Positions 7,326 through 17,330 of a stretch of DNA of 44,116 nt are shown here, piece by piece. The stretch covers positions 1 through 44,116 of the forward strand of contig LVBV01000021.1 in NCBI GenBank assembly GCA_001604565.1, written 5' to 3'. The position numbers and the translations under genes are program-made. Under the pieces are notes generated by a model that ran no database searches, was not told the origin of the DNA, and was given only the letters and a program-made list of their open reading frames with translations. The stretch's first letter is position 1. The number at the start of each line of letters is the position of its first letter. The stretch comes from Puniceicoccales bacterium Verruco_01. Its GTDB lineage: Bacteria; Verrucomicrobiota; Verrucomicrobiia; Opitutales; Oceanipulchritudinaceae.

Positions 7326-9083
7326 ATGCAAGCGTTTTTCACGAAGAACAAGGCGGCCTTTCTCGCGGGCCTCGTCCTGATTCTCACGGCGATCCTGCAC
7401 ACGGCGGCCTTCCCCTTCGTCTTTGTCAACGGGCGGACCCTCTCGGTGGCGGAGGCTGGTTACGTCTGCCTTGCGCCGCTGGCCGTGTGGCTCATGAGGC
7501 GGCGCTCGATGCGGATGACCGCCCTTGTCGCGTGGGGGGCGTTCTTTCTCTCGTGGCTTTTCCTTCTTTCGTGGCTCAGGCACGTCACGATCTTCGGCAC
7601 GATCGGCCTCTCGGCGGTCCTCGCCCTGTTCCCGCTTGGATGGGCCCTCGGCGCGCGCGTGATTCTTCCCGATCTTCCCCGGCGGAGCGGCGCGGAGCGG
7701 ATCCTGTTGATCGCAGGCCTCGCGGGACTTTGGGTGATTTTTGAATGGGCGCGCTCGTGGGTTCTTTCGGGCTTCCCGTGGCTGCCTCTGGCGGCCAGCC
7801 AGTGGGACCGGCCCGCGATGCTCCAGATCCTGCCCCTCACCGGGTATCTCGGCCTTTCGTGGGTTCTCGCCTTCTTTTCGCTGGCGCTGGCCTCCTACCT
7901 TCTCTTCATCCTCCGCCCCAGAAAGGACGCGCCGTGGTGGAAGAGGTTCAATCCGGAGCTGTATGCGGGGCTCTTCATGCTGCTTGTCTCCGCTCTCTCC
8001 GTGGCGGCGATGGTGCGGACGCGCTCGGGGCGCGAGCCTCTCTTCCAGGCGGGCCTCGTTCAGCCGTATGTGCCCGGGATGCTCAAGTGGGATCCCGAGC
8101 TGGCCGATGAGAGCGTCACGCGGCTGGAGCGGCTTTCCACCTTTGCGCAGGCGCAGGGAGCACAGGTTCTCTTCTGGCCGGAATCCGCCCTGCCGTGGCC
8201 TGTTGTCGGCACCAATCCCGATGTCGGGAACTGGTGCGCCGACCTCTCCGCGCGGCTGAAGGTGCCGATCGTCATGGGCGGCATGGCCGAGGTTCCCGCC
8301 GAATCAGGCCCCACCGTGTTTTTCAACGGCGTCCTCGTCGTCGATCCGGAGACGAGGCTCGCCCCAGTATATTACGCCAAGCGCAAGCTCGTCCCCTTCG
8401 GCGAATACAACCCGCTCGCCTTCCTGACAGACAATTTCCTGAAACTGCCCTACGATTTCTTCACGCCGGGGAAGACGGATCAGTCCGGCTGCCTCACCCT
8501 TGCGCAGGGCGGGCACCTCTACAAGGTGGGGGCGCTCGTCTGCTACGAGGACATCTTCCCGAAACTGGCGCGCGGCGAGGCGGCGGCGGGCGCGGACTTC
8601 CTCTATGTGGCGACGAACAACGCCTGGTACGGCGAGGAGGCGGGCGCCTACCAGCACGCCGCGCACAGCGTCCTGCGAGCCGTGGAGAACCGCCGCCCGG
8701 TCCTGCGCTGCGGCAACGGGGGCTGGAGCGGCTTCATCGACGAGTACGGCGCGATCGAATACGTGTGCGAGAGACCCGATCAGGGCGTCTATTTTCAGGG
8801 CGAGGACGTTTTCCCGCTCAAGCGCGTGCCGGCCTTCGCGGGCGTCACCACCTTCTACACCCTCCACGGCGACTGGGTCGTCTGGCCGGCTCTCGCCCTC
8901 GCGGCAGCGGCGTTTTTCATCGCCCGCAGGGAGATCCCGCAGGCACCGGCGGAACCGAAGGAGGCACTTCCGCCCGACGACGGCCTCTCTCCGGAGCGGC
9001 GCAAGGCGCGCGAACTGCTCGGCAAGGGCAAATTCCGCATCGGCAAGGGCCTGGGTTCCGGCAGGGGGAGGCTCGGCTTGTGA
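7326..9083 (+). CDS. lnt: Apolipoprotein N-acyltransferase
   Basis: Lnt adds the third acyl chain to the N-terminal Cys of lipoproteins at the periplasmic face of the inner membrane. The 585-residue protein has an N-terminal block of transmembrane helices (to about residue 240). A nitrilase-type domain follows with the triad Glu286 (FWPESALP), Lys352 (AKRKLVPFGEYNP) and Cys406 (ALVCYEDIFP). A further helix lies near residues 520-540, and a basic cytoplasmic tail follows. The ATG at 7326 is used because it opens directly into the first hydrophobic helix. Its stop overlaps the GTG start of tatD (GTGA), so the two are translationally coupled. Presence of lnt implies a diderm envelope. Confidence 0.95.
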   Translation: MQAFFTKNKAAFLAGLVLILTAILHTAAFPFVFVNGRTLSVAEAGYVCLAPLAVWLMRRRSMRMTALVAWGAFFLSWLFLLSWLRHVTIFGTIGLSAVLALFPLGWALGARVILPDLPRRSGAERILLIAGLAGLWVIFEWARSWVLSGFPWLPLAASQWDRPAMLQILPLTGYLGLSWVLAFFSLALASYLLFILRPRKDAPWWKRFNPELYAGLFMLLVSALSVAAMVRTRSGREPLFQAGLVQPYVPGMLKWDPELADESVTRLERLSTFAQAQGAQVLFWPESALPWPVVGTNPDVGNWCADLSARLKVPIVMGGMAEVPAESGPTVFFNGVLVVDPETRLAPVYYAKRKLVPFGEYNPLAFLTDNFLKLPYDFFTPGKTDQSGCLTLAQGGHLYKVGALVCYEDIFPKLARGEAAAGADFLYVATNNAWYGEEAGAYQHAAHSVLRAVENRRPVLRCGNGGWSGFIDEYGAIEYVCERPDQGVYFQGEDVFPLKRVPAFAGVTTFYTLHGDWVVWPALALAAAAFFIARREIPQAPAEPKEALPPDDGLSPERRKARELLGKGKFRIGKGLGSGRGRLGL

Positions 9084-9889
9084 GGCTCTTCGACAGCCAC
9101 GCGCATCTGGACACCTTCGCCCGGGACGGATCCTTGCCGGAGGTTCTTGCGCGCGCGAAGGCGGCGGGGGTCTGCGGCATCGTGACGGCGGGGACGACCC
9201 TTGCCGACTGGCCCCTCTACTCGCGTCTTGCGAAGGAACATCCGGGCTACGTCCACTTTGCGGCGGGAATCCACCCGACGGAGATCGGCGCCGACTGGGA
9301 GGAGGCCCTCGCGGCGCTTGCCTCCTTCTGGGCGACGGAGCCGAAACCCGTGGCCCTCGGCGAGGTGGGACTCGACTACTTCCACCTGCCCAAGGACCGC
9401 TCGCAGGCGGAGAAAACCGTGTCCCTGCAAAAAGAAGTCTTCCGACGGCAGCTCGAAATCGCCCTCCAGATGGACTCTCCCGTGATCGTCCACGCGCGCC
9501 AGAGTTTTGCGGACTGCGTCGCGGCGATCGACGCCACCGGCATCGACTGGAACAAGGTGGTTTTTCACTGCTTCAGCGAGGGTCCGGAGGAAATCCGCCT
9601 TTTGAACGCAAGGGGAGGGCGCGGCTCCTTCACGGGAACCGTTACCTACAAAAACGCCGCGAAAACCCGTGCGGCGGCGCTCGAACAGGGAATGGAAAGG
9701 CTCATGGTGGAGACGGACTGTCCGTATCTTGCGCCGGAGCCCCTTCGCGGAAAAGTATGCGAACCGGCCCATGTGGCGCATACCCTTGCTGCGCTCGCGC
9801 GGCTCTTGTCGATGCCGGAGGCGGAGCTTGCGGAAGCGACCACGCGCAATGCGGAGCGGTTTTTCGCCATCGCGACACTTTTCCCCTAA
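9080..9889 (+). CDS. tatD: TatD family metal-dependent hydrolase
   Basis: TatD enzymes are TIM-barrel metal hydrolases with DNase or exonuclease activity. The 269-residue product has all family metal-site motifs: FDSHAHLDTF (HxH), GEVGLDYF (Glu), VIVHARQSF (His), VFHCFSEG (His) and MVETDCPYLAPEP (Asp). The start is the GTG at 9080, which overlaps the lnt stop by four bases. The encoded peptide begins MRLFDSHAHLD, the normal TatD start. Exact substrate cannot be read from sequence. Confidence 0.93.
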   Translation: MRLFDSHAHLDTFARDGSLPEVLARAKAAGVCGIVTAGTTLADWPLYSRLAKEHPGYVHFAAGIHPTEIGADWEEALAALASFWATEPKPVALGEVGLDYFHLPKDRSQAEKTVSLQKEVFRRQLEIALQMDSPVIVHARQSFADCVAAIDATGIDWNKVVFHCFSEGPEEIRLLNARGGRGSFTGTVTYKNAAKTRAAALEQGMERLMVETDCPYLAPEPLRGKVCEPAHVAHTLAALARLLSMPEAELAEATTRNAERFFAIATLFP

Positions 9890-9911
9890 AATGCAGCCTT
9901 GCGTGTTCCGT

Positions 9912-9940
9912 TACTCAAGAGATAGTCCCCAATTTGAGTA
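9912..9940. promoter_or_regulatory. Inverted repeat upstream of the cheX-like gene
   Basis: TACTCAA (9912-9918) and TTGAGTA (9934-9940) are perfect 7-base inverted copies separated by 15 bases. They sit in the relatively AT-rich 87-base gap between tatD and the CheX-like gene. This could be an operator or a weak RNA hairpin. No matching regulator is identifiable. Confidence 0.35.
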
Positions 9941-9976
9941 TAGGTCATTTCATCAATCACTATTCCCGTCCCGCTT

Positions 9977-10504
9977 ATGCAAGAGGCATCTTTCCCCAAT
10001 ATCGAGCTCGTCGAAGGCCTGATGGTCAACGCGATGCGGAATGTCTTCTCCACGATGCTCTCGCAGAGCGTCGATTTCAAGGCCCGCTATTCGCGCGACA
10101 AGGCCGGGATCAAGCCCTTCTATTCGCTCGGGTCCAAGGATCCCCTCGTCGTCGGCTCGATCGGTTTTGTGGGTGAGGCCAATGGCGTCGTTTACATCTA
10201 CATGCATCAGGACGTGGCCTTCCAGATCGCCTCCGCCATGACGGGCATGGCCGTGTCCGAGGTGAAGGGCGAGTTCGAAATCGTCAAGGATGTGATCGGC
10301 GAGGTCTCCAACATGGTGATCGGCACCTTCAAGAACGGCATCTGCGACCTCGGCTTCAACTGCCGCGTGACGCTGCCGACGGTCTTGCGCGGCAGCCAGA
10401 TGGAGGTCGATTCCGTCCAGAGCGCCTCCCGCGAGACCTTCCATTTCGAGTACATGAAGCAGCCGATCGTCATGGATCTCTTTATCCAGCAGAACGGCAA
10501 GTAA
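9977..10504 (+). CDS. CheX-like chemotaxis phosphatase-domain protein
   Basis: CheC/CheX/FliY-family proteins dephosphorylate CheY-P through a conserved Glu-x-x-Asn. The 175-residue product has this motif as Glu109-Val-Ser-Asn112 in DVIGEVSNMVIGTFKN, within a CheX-like fold (about residues 8-170). There is no signal peptide or membrane segment. The next gene, 125 bases downstream on the same strand, is a stand-alone CheY-like receiver, a likely substrate. No cheA, cheW, receptor or flagellar gene is present in the window. The protein could therefore serve a non-chemotactic phosphorelay. A second protein with the motif at the same residue numbers is at 39751. Confidence 0.75.
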   Translation: MQEASFPNIELVEGLMVNAMRNVFSTMLSQSVDFKARYSRDKAGIKPFYSLGSKDPLVVGSIGFVGEANGVVYIYMHQDVAFQIASAMTGMAVSEVKGEFEIVKDVIGEVSNMVIGTFKNGICDLGFNCRVTLPTVLRGSQMEVDSVQSASRETFHFEYMKQPIVMDLFIQQNGK

Positions 10505-10628
10505 GCCGCGTCGCTTCCGATAGATTTTTTGCCCTTCGCCTGTTTCTTTGCGGGGAAAAATCCCGATTCTTCCCTTGCCGTTTCTCTCCACGGCTTTTTG
10601 TCCGGCACCCTCAGTCTTTCCCGTCATC

Positions 10629-11042
10629 ATGCCCCAACTTCCCATCGTGGTTGTCGCCGACGATTCCGCCGTTTCCCGCAGCCTCGTCCTTCAGGCACTG
10701 GCGGGACTTCCCGTCCGCACGGTGGAGGCGGATTCCGGCAATGCAGCGATCCGGGCCATCAATCGGAACAAGCCTTCGCTTCTGATCCTCGACATCTGCA
10801 TGCCCTATCCCGACGGGCTGACGCTCCTCAAGATGATCCGTCAGGATGCCGAGTTCGAGGATCTTCCCGTCATCATCTGCTCGGTGGAGAACGGGCTCAT
10901 GGAACGGGCCGAGGCGGAAACCTTCGGGATCAGCGGCTACCTCACCAAGCCGATCGACCTCAAACTGCTAAGGGAAATGACGGTTCTGACGCTCGACCTC
11001 GATCCCGGGGTGACGGTGCGCGGAGAGGGGACCCAACCGTGA
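10629..11042 (+). CDS. Stand-alone CheY-like response regulator receiver
   Basis: The 137-residue product is a single receiver domain with no output domain. The acidic pair is Asp11/Asp12 (VVVADDSAVS), the phospho-acceptor is Asp55 (LLILDICMP), the switch Ser is Ser85 (IICSVEN) and the conserved Lys is Lys107 (YLTKPID). It therefore should be phosphorylated and signal by protein contact like CheY. It follows the CheX-like gene in the same orientation, and the 124-base gap could hold its own promoter. It ends about 100 bases before atpB. The partner kinase is not in view. Confidence 0.9.
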   Translation: MPQLPIVVVADDSAVSRSLVLQALAGLPVRTVEADSGNAAIRAINRNKPSLLILDICMPYPDGLTLLKMIRQDAEFEDLPVIICSVENGLMERAEAETFGISGYLTKPIDLKLLREMTVLTLDLDPGVTVRGEGTQP

Positions 11043-11082
11043 GCGGAGCGCGTATCCGCCGACATTTCCCGAGCTTTCTGTA

Positions 11083-11110
11083 TTGACCGTAGCGCAATAA
11101 CAGGAATAGA
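11083..11110 (+). promoter_or_regulatory. Possible promoter of the ATP synthase operon
   Basis: TTGACC (11083-11088) is a good -35 match. The best -10 at suitable distance is AATAGA (11105-11110, spacer 16), which matches only three of six positions. It lies 34-61 bases before the atpB start, in the 101-base gap after the receiver gene. Weak evidence. Confidence 0.3.
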
Positions 11111-11143
11111 CCCATGCTGCGTTTATTTGGTTAGGCCGCTTTC

Positions 11144-12112
11144 ATGCCATTTGTCATCAGAGCTTTCCGTGGCATTTGCGCTGCCCTGATTTTCTTTTCA
11201 GGCCAGCTCTTGACGAATTCCGCAGCGGCCTCGGTTGATGAGGAGGCGACTCCGCTCGCATCACAGGCGGTCGCCGCGAGCGAGGCATTGCCTGCCGAGC
11301 CTGCCGTCCCGGTCGAGGCCGAGGCGAAACAAGGCATTTCGATGGCCGCCGAGCCGGTCTTCACGATCCCCCTCGGGGAAAAAGGACTGCCGGTCACCAA
11401 TTCGATCCTCATGAGCTGGATCGTCTCGATCGGGCTCATCGTGGCCTTCCGTCTTGCGGTGGGCAGACCGAAGATGATCCCCGGGCGCGCGCAGGCCGCG
11501 GTGGAATCCGTGATCGAGGCGCTCCGCGAGCTGCTCGAAATGATCGTGGGTCCGAAGATGATCGGGAAGACCTTTCCGCTGCTCATCGGCCTTTTCACCT
11601 TCATTCTCATTCAGAACTGGTGCGGCCTGATTCCCGGCGTGGGGACGATCGGCTTCCACCGGGGCGGCGAATTCGTGCCGCTCCTGCGTCCAGCGAACGC
11701 CGACCTCAACATGACGCTCGGCCTGACCCTCGTGCACTTCGTGGCGTGGACGTATTTCGTCATGCGCTATGCGGGCCCCAAGGTGCTCTTTGTCGATCTC
11801 TTCGGCAACAAGGCGCCCAAGGGCGAGTTGCCGCAGCCGCTCTACCTCTTCATGTTCGTCATGTTCGGTTTGGTCGGTTTCATCGAGGTGATCTCGCTTG
11901 TCTTCCGCAACGTTTCGCTGCCGTTCCGACTTTTCGGCAACATCTTCGGCGGGGACAACCTTCTGGAGTCCATGATGGGGTGGGGCGTACCGGTGCCCTT
12001 CTACTTCATGGAACTGCTCGTCGGCCTCGTGCAGGCGCTCGTCTTCACGATCCTCGTCTCGGTCTATATCGGCCAGATCTGCAACCACGGGGAGGAGCAC
12101 GCCTCGCACTAG
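11144..12112 (+). CDS. atpB: ATP synthase F0 subunit a, with N-terminal signal-like extension
   Basis: Subunit a forms the proton half-channels against the c-ring. The 322-residue product has the essential Arg262 in VSLPFRLFGNIFGG and the conserved ending MELLVGLVQALVFTILVSVYIGQ. The first 30 residues look like a Sec signal peptide (hydrophobic ICAALIFFSGQLL, then NSAAAS), followed by an Ala/Glu/Pro-rich stretch of about 40 residues before the first channel helix. Such an extension is longer than in E. coli AtpB (about 270 residues). It is the first gene of the atp operon; no atpI precedes it. The ATG at 11144 is the first in frame. Confidence 0.95.
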   Translation: MPFVIRAFRGICAALIFFSGQLLTNSAAASVDEEATPLASQAVAASEALPAEPAVPVEAEAKQGISMAAEPVFTIPLGEKGLPVTNSILMSWIVSIGLIVAFRLAVGRPKMIPGRAQAAVESVIEALRELLEMIVGPKMIGKTFPLLIGLFTFILIQNWCGLIPGVGTIGFHRGGEFVPLLRPANADLNMTLGLTLVHFVAWTYFVMRYAGPKVLFVDLFGNKAPKGELPQPLYLFMFVMFGLVGFIEVISLVFRNVSLPFRLFGNIFGGDNLLESMMGWGVPVPFYFMELLVGLVQALVFTILVSVYIGQICNHGEEHASH

Positions 12113-12185
12113 ACAGGCACTGCCGCCGACCCATTCCTTTTCCGTAAACCACTCATTTCACAAACACTCAATCGAAACTCCTCCT

Positions 12186-12407
12186 ATGACCACAATGGCA
12201 TTGGCTGAAATCGTGACAAGGGCTGGCGAACTGCAGGCGGCGGGCGGCTGCCTCGGCGCGGCCATCGGCGTGGGCCTAGTCGGCATGAAGGCCGCGGAAG
12301 CGGTGGGCCGCAACCCCGGCGCCTTCGGCAAGATCATGACGCTGGGCCTCTTGGGCATGGCGCTTGCGGAAGCGGTCGCCTTCTACGCCATCTTCCTTCG
12401 CGCCTAG
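12186..12407 (+). CDS. atpE: ATP synthase F0 subunit c
   Basis: Subunit c forms the rotor ring. The 73-residue hairpin has helix 1 with the glycine-rich GAAIGVGLVGMKAAEAVGRNP, the polar loop (RNPGA), and helix 2 with the ion-binding Glu62 in MALAEAVAFYAIF. The residue after the Glu is Ala, and helix 1 has no Gln at the Na+-ligand position, so a proton-type ring is expected. The ATG at 12186 gives the full length; an alternative ATG three codons later would drop MTT. It lies between atpB and atpF; a small hairpin follows 12 bases after its stop. Confidence 0.96.
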   Translation: MTTMALAEIVTRAGELQAAGGCLGAAIGVGLVGMKAAEAVGRNPGAFGKIMTLGLLGMALAEAVAFYAIFLRA

Positions 12408-12419
12408 TTGCCGCGCGGG

Positions 12420-12439
12420 CGGACGGTGCGTGCCGTCCG
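12420..12439 (+). other. Stem-loop between atpE and atpF
   Basis: CGGACGG (12420-12426) and CCGTCCG (12433-12439) form a perfect 7-bp stem with a 6-base loop. There is no U-tract, so it is not a normal terminator. Because c is needed in many copies and b in two, a hairpin here could protect the upstream atpE mRNA end or reduce flow into atpF; this is inference. Confidence 0.45.
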
Positions 12440-12476
12440 GTTTGTCCGGCGCGCGTAACACAAACAGGAGCTGAAG

Positions 12477-12995
12477 ATGCTGGAATCATTCTTGAACACC
12501 CTCGCCGGAATGGGCGTCGAGTGGCGGCTTCTCTGCATGCAGGCCGTCAATTTCGGTATCGTCGCGGCCATTCTCTACTACTTTCTCTTCCGTCCCGTCC
12601 TGAAGATGATGGACGCTCGCAGGAAGAAGATCGAAGACGGCCTTGCCTATGCCGAGGCCATGCAGAAGAAGCTGGCCGAGGCCGAGGCCAGGGAGGCCGA
12701 GGTCCTGAACGCCGCGCGCAAAACCGCGCAGGAAATCGTGGAGAAGGCGCGCGCCGCCGCCACGGCCTACGAGGAGTCGCAGGCGAAGGAAACCGCCGCC
12801 CGGGTGGAGCAGATGCTCGCCAAGGCGAAGGAAGCGATCGAGATGGAGAGGCGCCGCCAGTTCGAGGAATTGAAGGGCGAGGTTTCGCGCCTCGTGGTCC
12901 TGACGACGGGCAAACTCCTTTCCCGCGAACTATCCGCCGAGGAACGCAAGAGCCTCAACACACGTGCCGCCGAAGAATTGGCAAGGAGCAACTAG
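12477..12995 (+). CDS. atpF: ATP synthase F0 subunit b
   Basis: Subunit b is the peripheral stalk linking F0 to F1. The 172-residue product has one N-terminal membrane helix (about residues 20-38, FGIVAAILYYFLFRPVLKMM). A long charged Ala/Glu/Lys-rich coiled coil follows (about 40-170). AGGAG at 12466-12470 stands six bases before the ATG. It follows atpE and is separated from atpH by three bases. Confidence 0.95.
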   Translation: MLESFLNTLAGMGVEWRLLCMQAVNFGIVAAILYYFLFRPVLKMMDARRKKIEDGLAYAEAMQKKLAEAEAREAEVLNAARKTAQEIVEKARAAATAYEESQAKETAARVEQMLAKAKEAIEMERRRQFEELKGEVSRLVVLTTGKLLSRELSAEERKSLNTRAAEELARSN

Positions 12996-12998
12996 CCC

Positions 12999-13406
12999 GT
13001 GAAGCAGTCCAAGGCACAGAGATCGCGGACCCTTGCCCTTGCGGGAAAACTCGCAGTGGCGAGCCTTGAGAATGGTGTTCCAACGCTGGAGCGCGTCGGG
13101 GCCGTCCTCAAATTCATTTCGTCGAGACCCCATCGCGAGAAGTTGCCGCTGCTTGTGGCGTACGAGCGCCTCATGCGCCGCCGCGAGTTCCTGCGCACCC
13201 TTTCGATCGAAAGGGCGGGCGCGGTCGATTCCGCCTCGCGCGACGCCCTCGTCGCGGCGCTTTCCGGAACGGCGAAGGTTCCGCTCCTTGTCAGCGAGAA
13301 GGAGAACCCGGACCTCGTGGCGGGCCTGCGCGTGCGTCTTGGCGACGACGTGTACGACGCCTCGCTTGCGGGAATGCTTGCGCGGCTCGGGGGCGCGGCG
13401 CGCTAA
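12999..13406 (+). CDS. atpH: ATP synthase F1 subunit delta, short form
   Basis: Delta caps F1 and joins it to the b stalk. This product has 135 residues, against about 175-180 in most bacteria. The C-terminal part is recognisable: VPLLVSEKENPDLVAGLRVR followed by LGDDVYDASLAGMLARL matches the family's conserved beta-strand and end. The loss is in the N-terminal helical bundle, where only about 45 residues stand in place of about 80. The start is a GTG at 12999 with AAGGAG at 12983-12988, three bases after the atpF stop. No missing piece was found in another frame. The position between atpF and atpA confirms identity. Confidence 0.85.
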   Translation: MKQSKAQRSRTLALAGKLAVASLENGVPTLERVGAVLKFISSRPHREKLPLLVAYERLMRRREFLRTLSIERAGAVDSASRDALVAALSGTAKVPLLVSEKENPDLVAGLRVRLGDDVYDASLAGMLARLGGAAR

Positions 13407-13439
13407 ATCCTTTTTCACCAACACACGAATTTTCAGGCG

Positions 13440-14987
13440 ATGAGCGACATTCTAAGTCAGATCGAATCCGAAATCGTGGCGCTTTCGACCGGCGTCAAAA
13501 AGACCAACACCGGACGGATCGTTGCCGTCGCCGACGGCGTGGCCCGCATCGAGGGCCTCTCCAAGGTGATGAGTAACGAGATGATCGCCTTCCCGCACGG
13601 GGTGACGGGCATGGCCCTGAACCTTGAGGACGAGGAGGTGGGCGCGGTGCTCATGGGCGAGACGGCGCTCCTCAAGGAGGGCGACGAATGCGAGACGACG
13701 GGGCGCCTGCTTTCGGTGCCCGTCGGCAAGGCGCTCTTGGGCCGCGTGGTGGACGCCCTCGGCAATCCCGTGGACGGCAAGGGCCCGATCAATTGCACGG
13801 AGACCCTTCCGGTGGAACGCATCGCCCCGGGCATCCTGCCGCGCCGCAGGGTCGATCAGCCGTTGCAGACGGGCATCACGGCCATCGACGCGATGATCCC
13901 CATCGGGCGCGGCCAGCGCGAACTCATCATCGGCGACCGCCAGACCGGCAAGACGACGATCGCCCTCGATACGATCATTTCGCAGACGCGCATCAACCGC
14001 GAGGGCGAGAAATCGGGCGATGCGGACTTCCGCCCCGTTTATTCGATCTACGTCGCCATCGGGCAGAAGAATTCCACGATCGCCCGCACGATCCACACCC
14101 TGGAAAAGGCGGGGGCGATGGATTACACGATCATCGTCTCGGCACCGGCCTCCGAGAACGCCGCAAACCAATACATCGCCCCGTACTCCGGCTGCGCGAT
14201 GGGCGAGTGGTTCATGGAGCACGGCATGGACGCGCTCATCATCTACGACGACCTTTCCAAGCACGCCGTGGCTTACCGCCAGATTTCCCTCGTCCTCAAG
14301 CGTCCCTCGGGCCGCGAGGCGTATCCGGGCGACGTGTTTTACCTGCACAGCCGCCTTCTGGAGCGCGCGGCTCGCCTGAATGCGGAAAACGGCAACGGCT
14401 CCCTCACGGCGCTCCCGATCATCGAGACGCAGGCGGGCGACGTGTCCGCGTACATTCCGACGAACGTCATTTCGATCACGGACGGCCAGATCTTCCTTGT
14501 CACGGACCTCTTCAACAAGGGCGTGCGCCCCGCGATCTCCGTCGGCATCTCCGTCTCCCGCGTGGGCAGCGACGCGCAGATCAAGGCCCTGAAGCAGGTG
14601 GCGGGCCGCGTGAAGCTGCAACTGGCCCAGTACCGCGAGCTGGAGGCCTTCGCCCAGTTCGGCAGCGACCTCGACGCCCGCACGAAGGCGACGCTCGACC
14701 GCGGCGCGCGCCTTGTGGAGCTTTTCAAACAGGGCAACGGCGCGCCCAAGTCCGCCTCGATTCAGGTGGCCCTGCTCTGGGCGGCGCAGAACAACTACTT
14801 TGACGACATCCCGATCGCGGGCATGGTCGCCGCCGCGAAGAGCCTTGAGGACTTCCTCGGGGCCAGCGCCGCGGACGTTCTCGCCGAAATCGCCAAAAAG
14901 AAGAAGCTGGACGACGCCCTCACCGCCTCCATCAAGACGGCGGTCGAGAACTGGCACGGCGGCTACGACGGCAGGATCAAGGCGTAG
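13440..14987 (+). CDS. atpA: ATP synthase F1 subunit alpha
   Basis: Alpha subunits hold the non-catalytic nucleotide sites of F1. The 515-residue product has the Walker A GDRQTGKT at residues 165-172, the Walker B region [18 protein letters not shown], and the alpha signature segment [17 protein letters not shown]. The N-terminus has the expected helix that contacts delta ([19 protein letters not shown]). The ATG at 13440 follows atpH by 33 bases, and atpG starts three bases after its stop. Confidence 0.98.
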   Translation: MSDILSQIESEIVALSTGVKKTNTGRIVAVADGVARIEGLSKVMSNEMIAFPHGVTGMALNLEDEEVGAVLMGETALLKEGDECETTGRLLSVPVGKALLGRVVDALGNPVDGKGPINCTETLPVERIAPGILPRRRVDQPLQTGITAIDAMIPIGRGQRELIIGDRQTGKTTIALDTIISQTRINREGEKSGDADFRPVYSIYVAIGQKNSTIARTIHTLEKAGAMDYTIIVSAPASENAANQYIAPYSGCAMGEWFMEHGMDALIIYDDLSKHAVAYRQISLVLKRPSGREAYPGDVFYLHSRLLERAARLNAENGNGSLTALPIIETQAGDVSAYIPTNVISITDGQIFLVTDLFNKGVRPAISVGISVSRVGSDAQIKALKQVAGRVKLQLAQYRELEAFAQFGSDLDARTKATLDRGARLVELFKQGNGAPKSASIQVALLWAAQNNYFDDIPIAGMVAAAKSLEDFLGASAADVLAEIAKKKKLDDALTASIKTAVENWHGGYDGRIKA

Positions 14988-14990
14988 CCC

Positions 14991-15881
14991 ATGCCCAACC
15001 TTCGCGATATCCGCAAGCGCATCCGCTCGGTGGCCAACACCGGGAAGATCACCCGCGCCATGCAGCTTGTGGCGGCCTCGCGCATGAAGAAGGCGCAGGA
15101 CGCCGCCATTTCCGCCCGTCCGTACGCCGCGATGCTCGCAGAGATGCTTTCCGCGATGCCCAAGGGCGAGGTGGAAAGCTCGGAGGGCAATCCCTTCCTC
15201 GCGGCGCGGCCTCTCAAGACCCGGGGCATCCTCCTTGTCTCGACCGATCGCGGCCTCGTCGGCGGAATGAACTCCAACCTCTTCCGCGTGGCGGCGGCAG
15301 AGAAGGCGAAGGGGAATGTCAAGTTCGTTGCCGTGGGACGCAAGGCGGCGCAGTTCCTCTCCCGCACGGGCTGCGATCTGATCGCATGCTGCTCGGTCTC
15401 GGACCGCGTTCCCTATCACGAGGTGCGGCCCGTCGTGGAGGCCATCGTGCAGGCATATCTTTCCGGCGAGGTGGACACGATCGAGGTCCTCTTCCCCCGC
15501 TTCATCAACAACCTGCGACAGGAGCCGACGCTCCGTCAGCTCGCCCCCGTGCCCTCGCTCGAACAGTTCGTCGCGCAGTTCGGCGTGGCGAAGGCAGGGG
15601 CCAAGTCCGTGGTGGCCGACGATCGTGAGATGGCCTTCGAGCCCTCGCCGCAGGCCATCATCGACCGCATCGTGGAGCTCTACATCCGCCGCGAGATCTA
15701 CCAGATGATGCTGGAGGCCAAGGCGAGTGAGCAGAGCGCCCGCATGGTGGCCATGAAGACCGCAACCGACAACGCCAAGGAGCTGGGCCGCCGCCTCACC
15801 CTCAATTACAACAAGGCCCGTCAGGCCGCCATCACGCAGGAGCTCGTGGAACTTTCCGCCGCGAGCGCCGCGTCCAGCTAA
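14991..15881 (+). CDS. atpG: ATP synthase F1 subunit gamma
   Basis: Gamma is the rotating central shaft. The 296-residue product starts with the classic MPNLRDIRKRIRSVANTGKI and TRAMQLVAASRMKKAQ. It ends with the conserved helix DNAKELGRRLTLNYNKARQA followed by AITQELVEL. No redox-regulatory Cys insert like that of chloroplast gamma is present. It is embedded between atpA and atpD. Confidence 0.97.
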   Translation: MPNLRDIRKRIRSVANTGKITRAMQLVAASRMKKAQDAAISARPYAAMLAEMLSAMPKGEVESSEGNPFLAARPLKTRGILLVSTDRGLVGGMNSNLFRVAAAEKAKGNVKFVAVGRKAAQFLSRTGCDLIACCSVSDRVPYHEVRPVVEAIVQAYLSGEVDTIEVLFPRFINNLRQEPTLRQLAPVPSLEQFVAQFGVAKAGAKSVVADDREMAFEPSPQAIIDRIVELYIRREIYQMMLEAKASEQSARMVAMKTATDNAKELGRRLTLNYNKARQAAITQELVELSAASAASS

Positions 15882-17327
<1,446 letters not shown>

Positions 17328-17330
17328 CCA

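Noticed and set aside
12186..12407. A sodium-type c-ring
   Set aside because: The residue after Glu62 is Ala, not Ser or Thr, and the helix 1 Gln is absent.
13452..15419. A 655-residue open frame on the minus strand opposite atpA and atpG
   Set aside because: It is the antisense of two highly conserved genes in a GC-rich genome, has biased composition (Arg, Ala, Asp, His) and no domain character.
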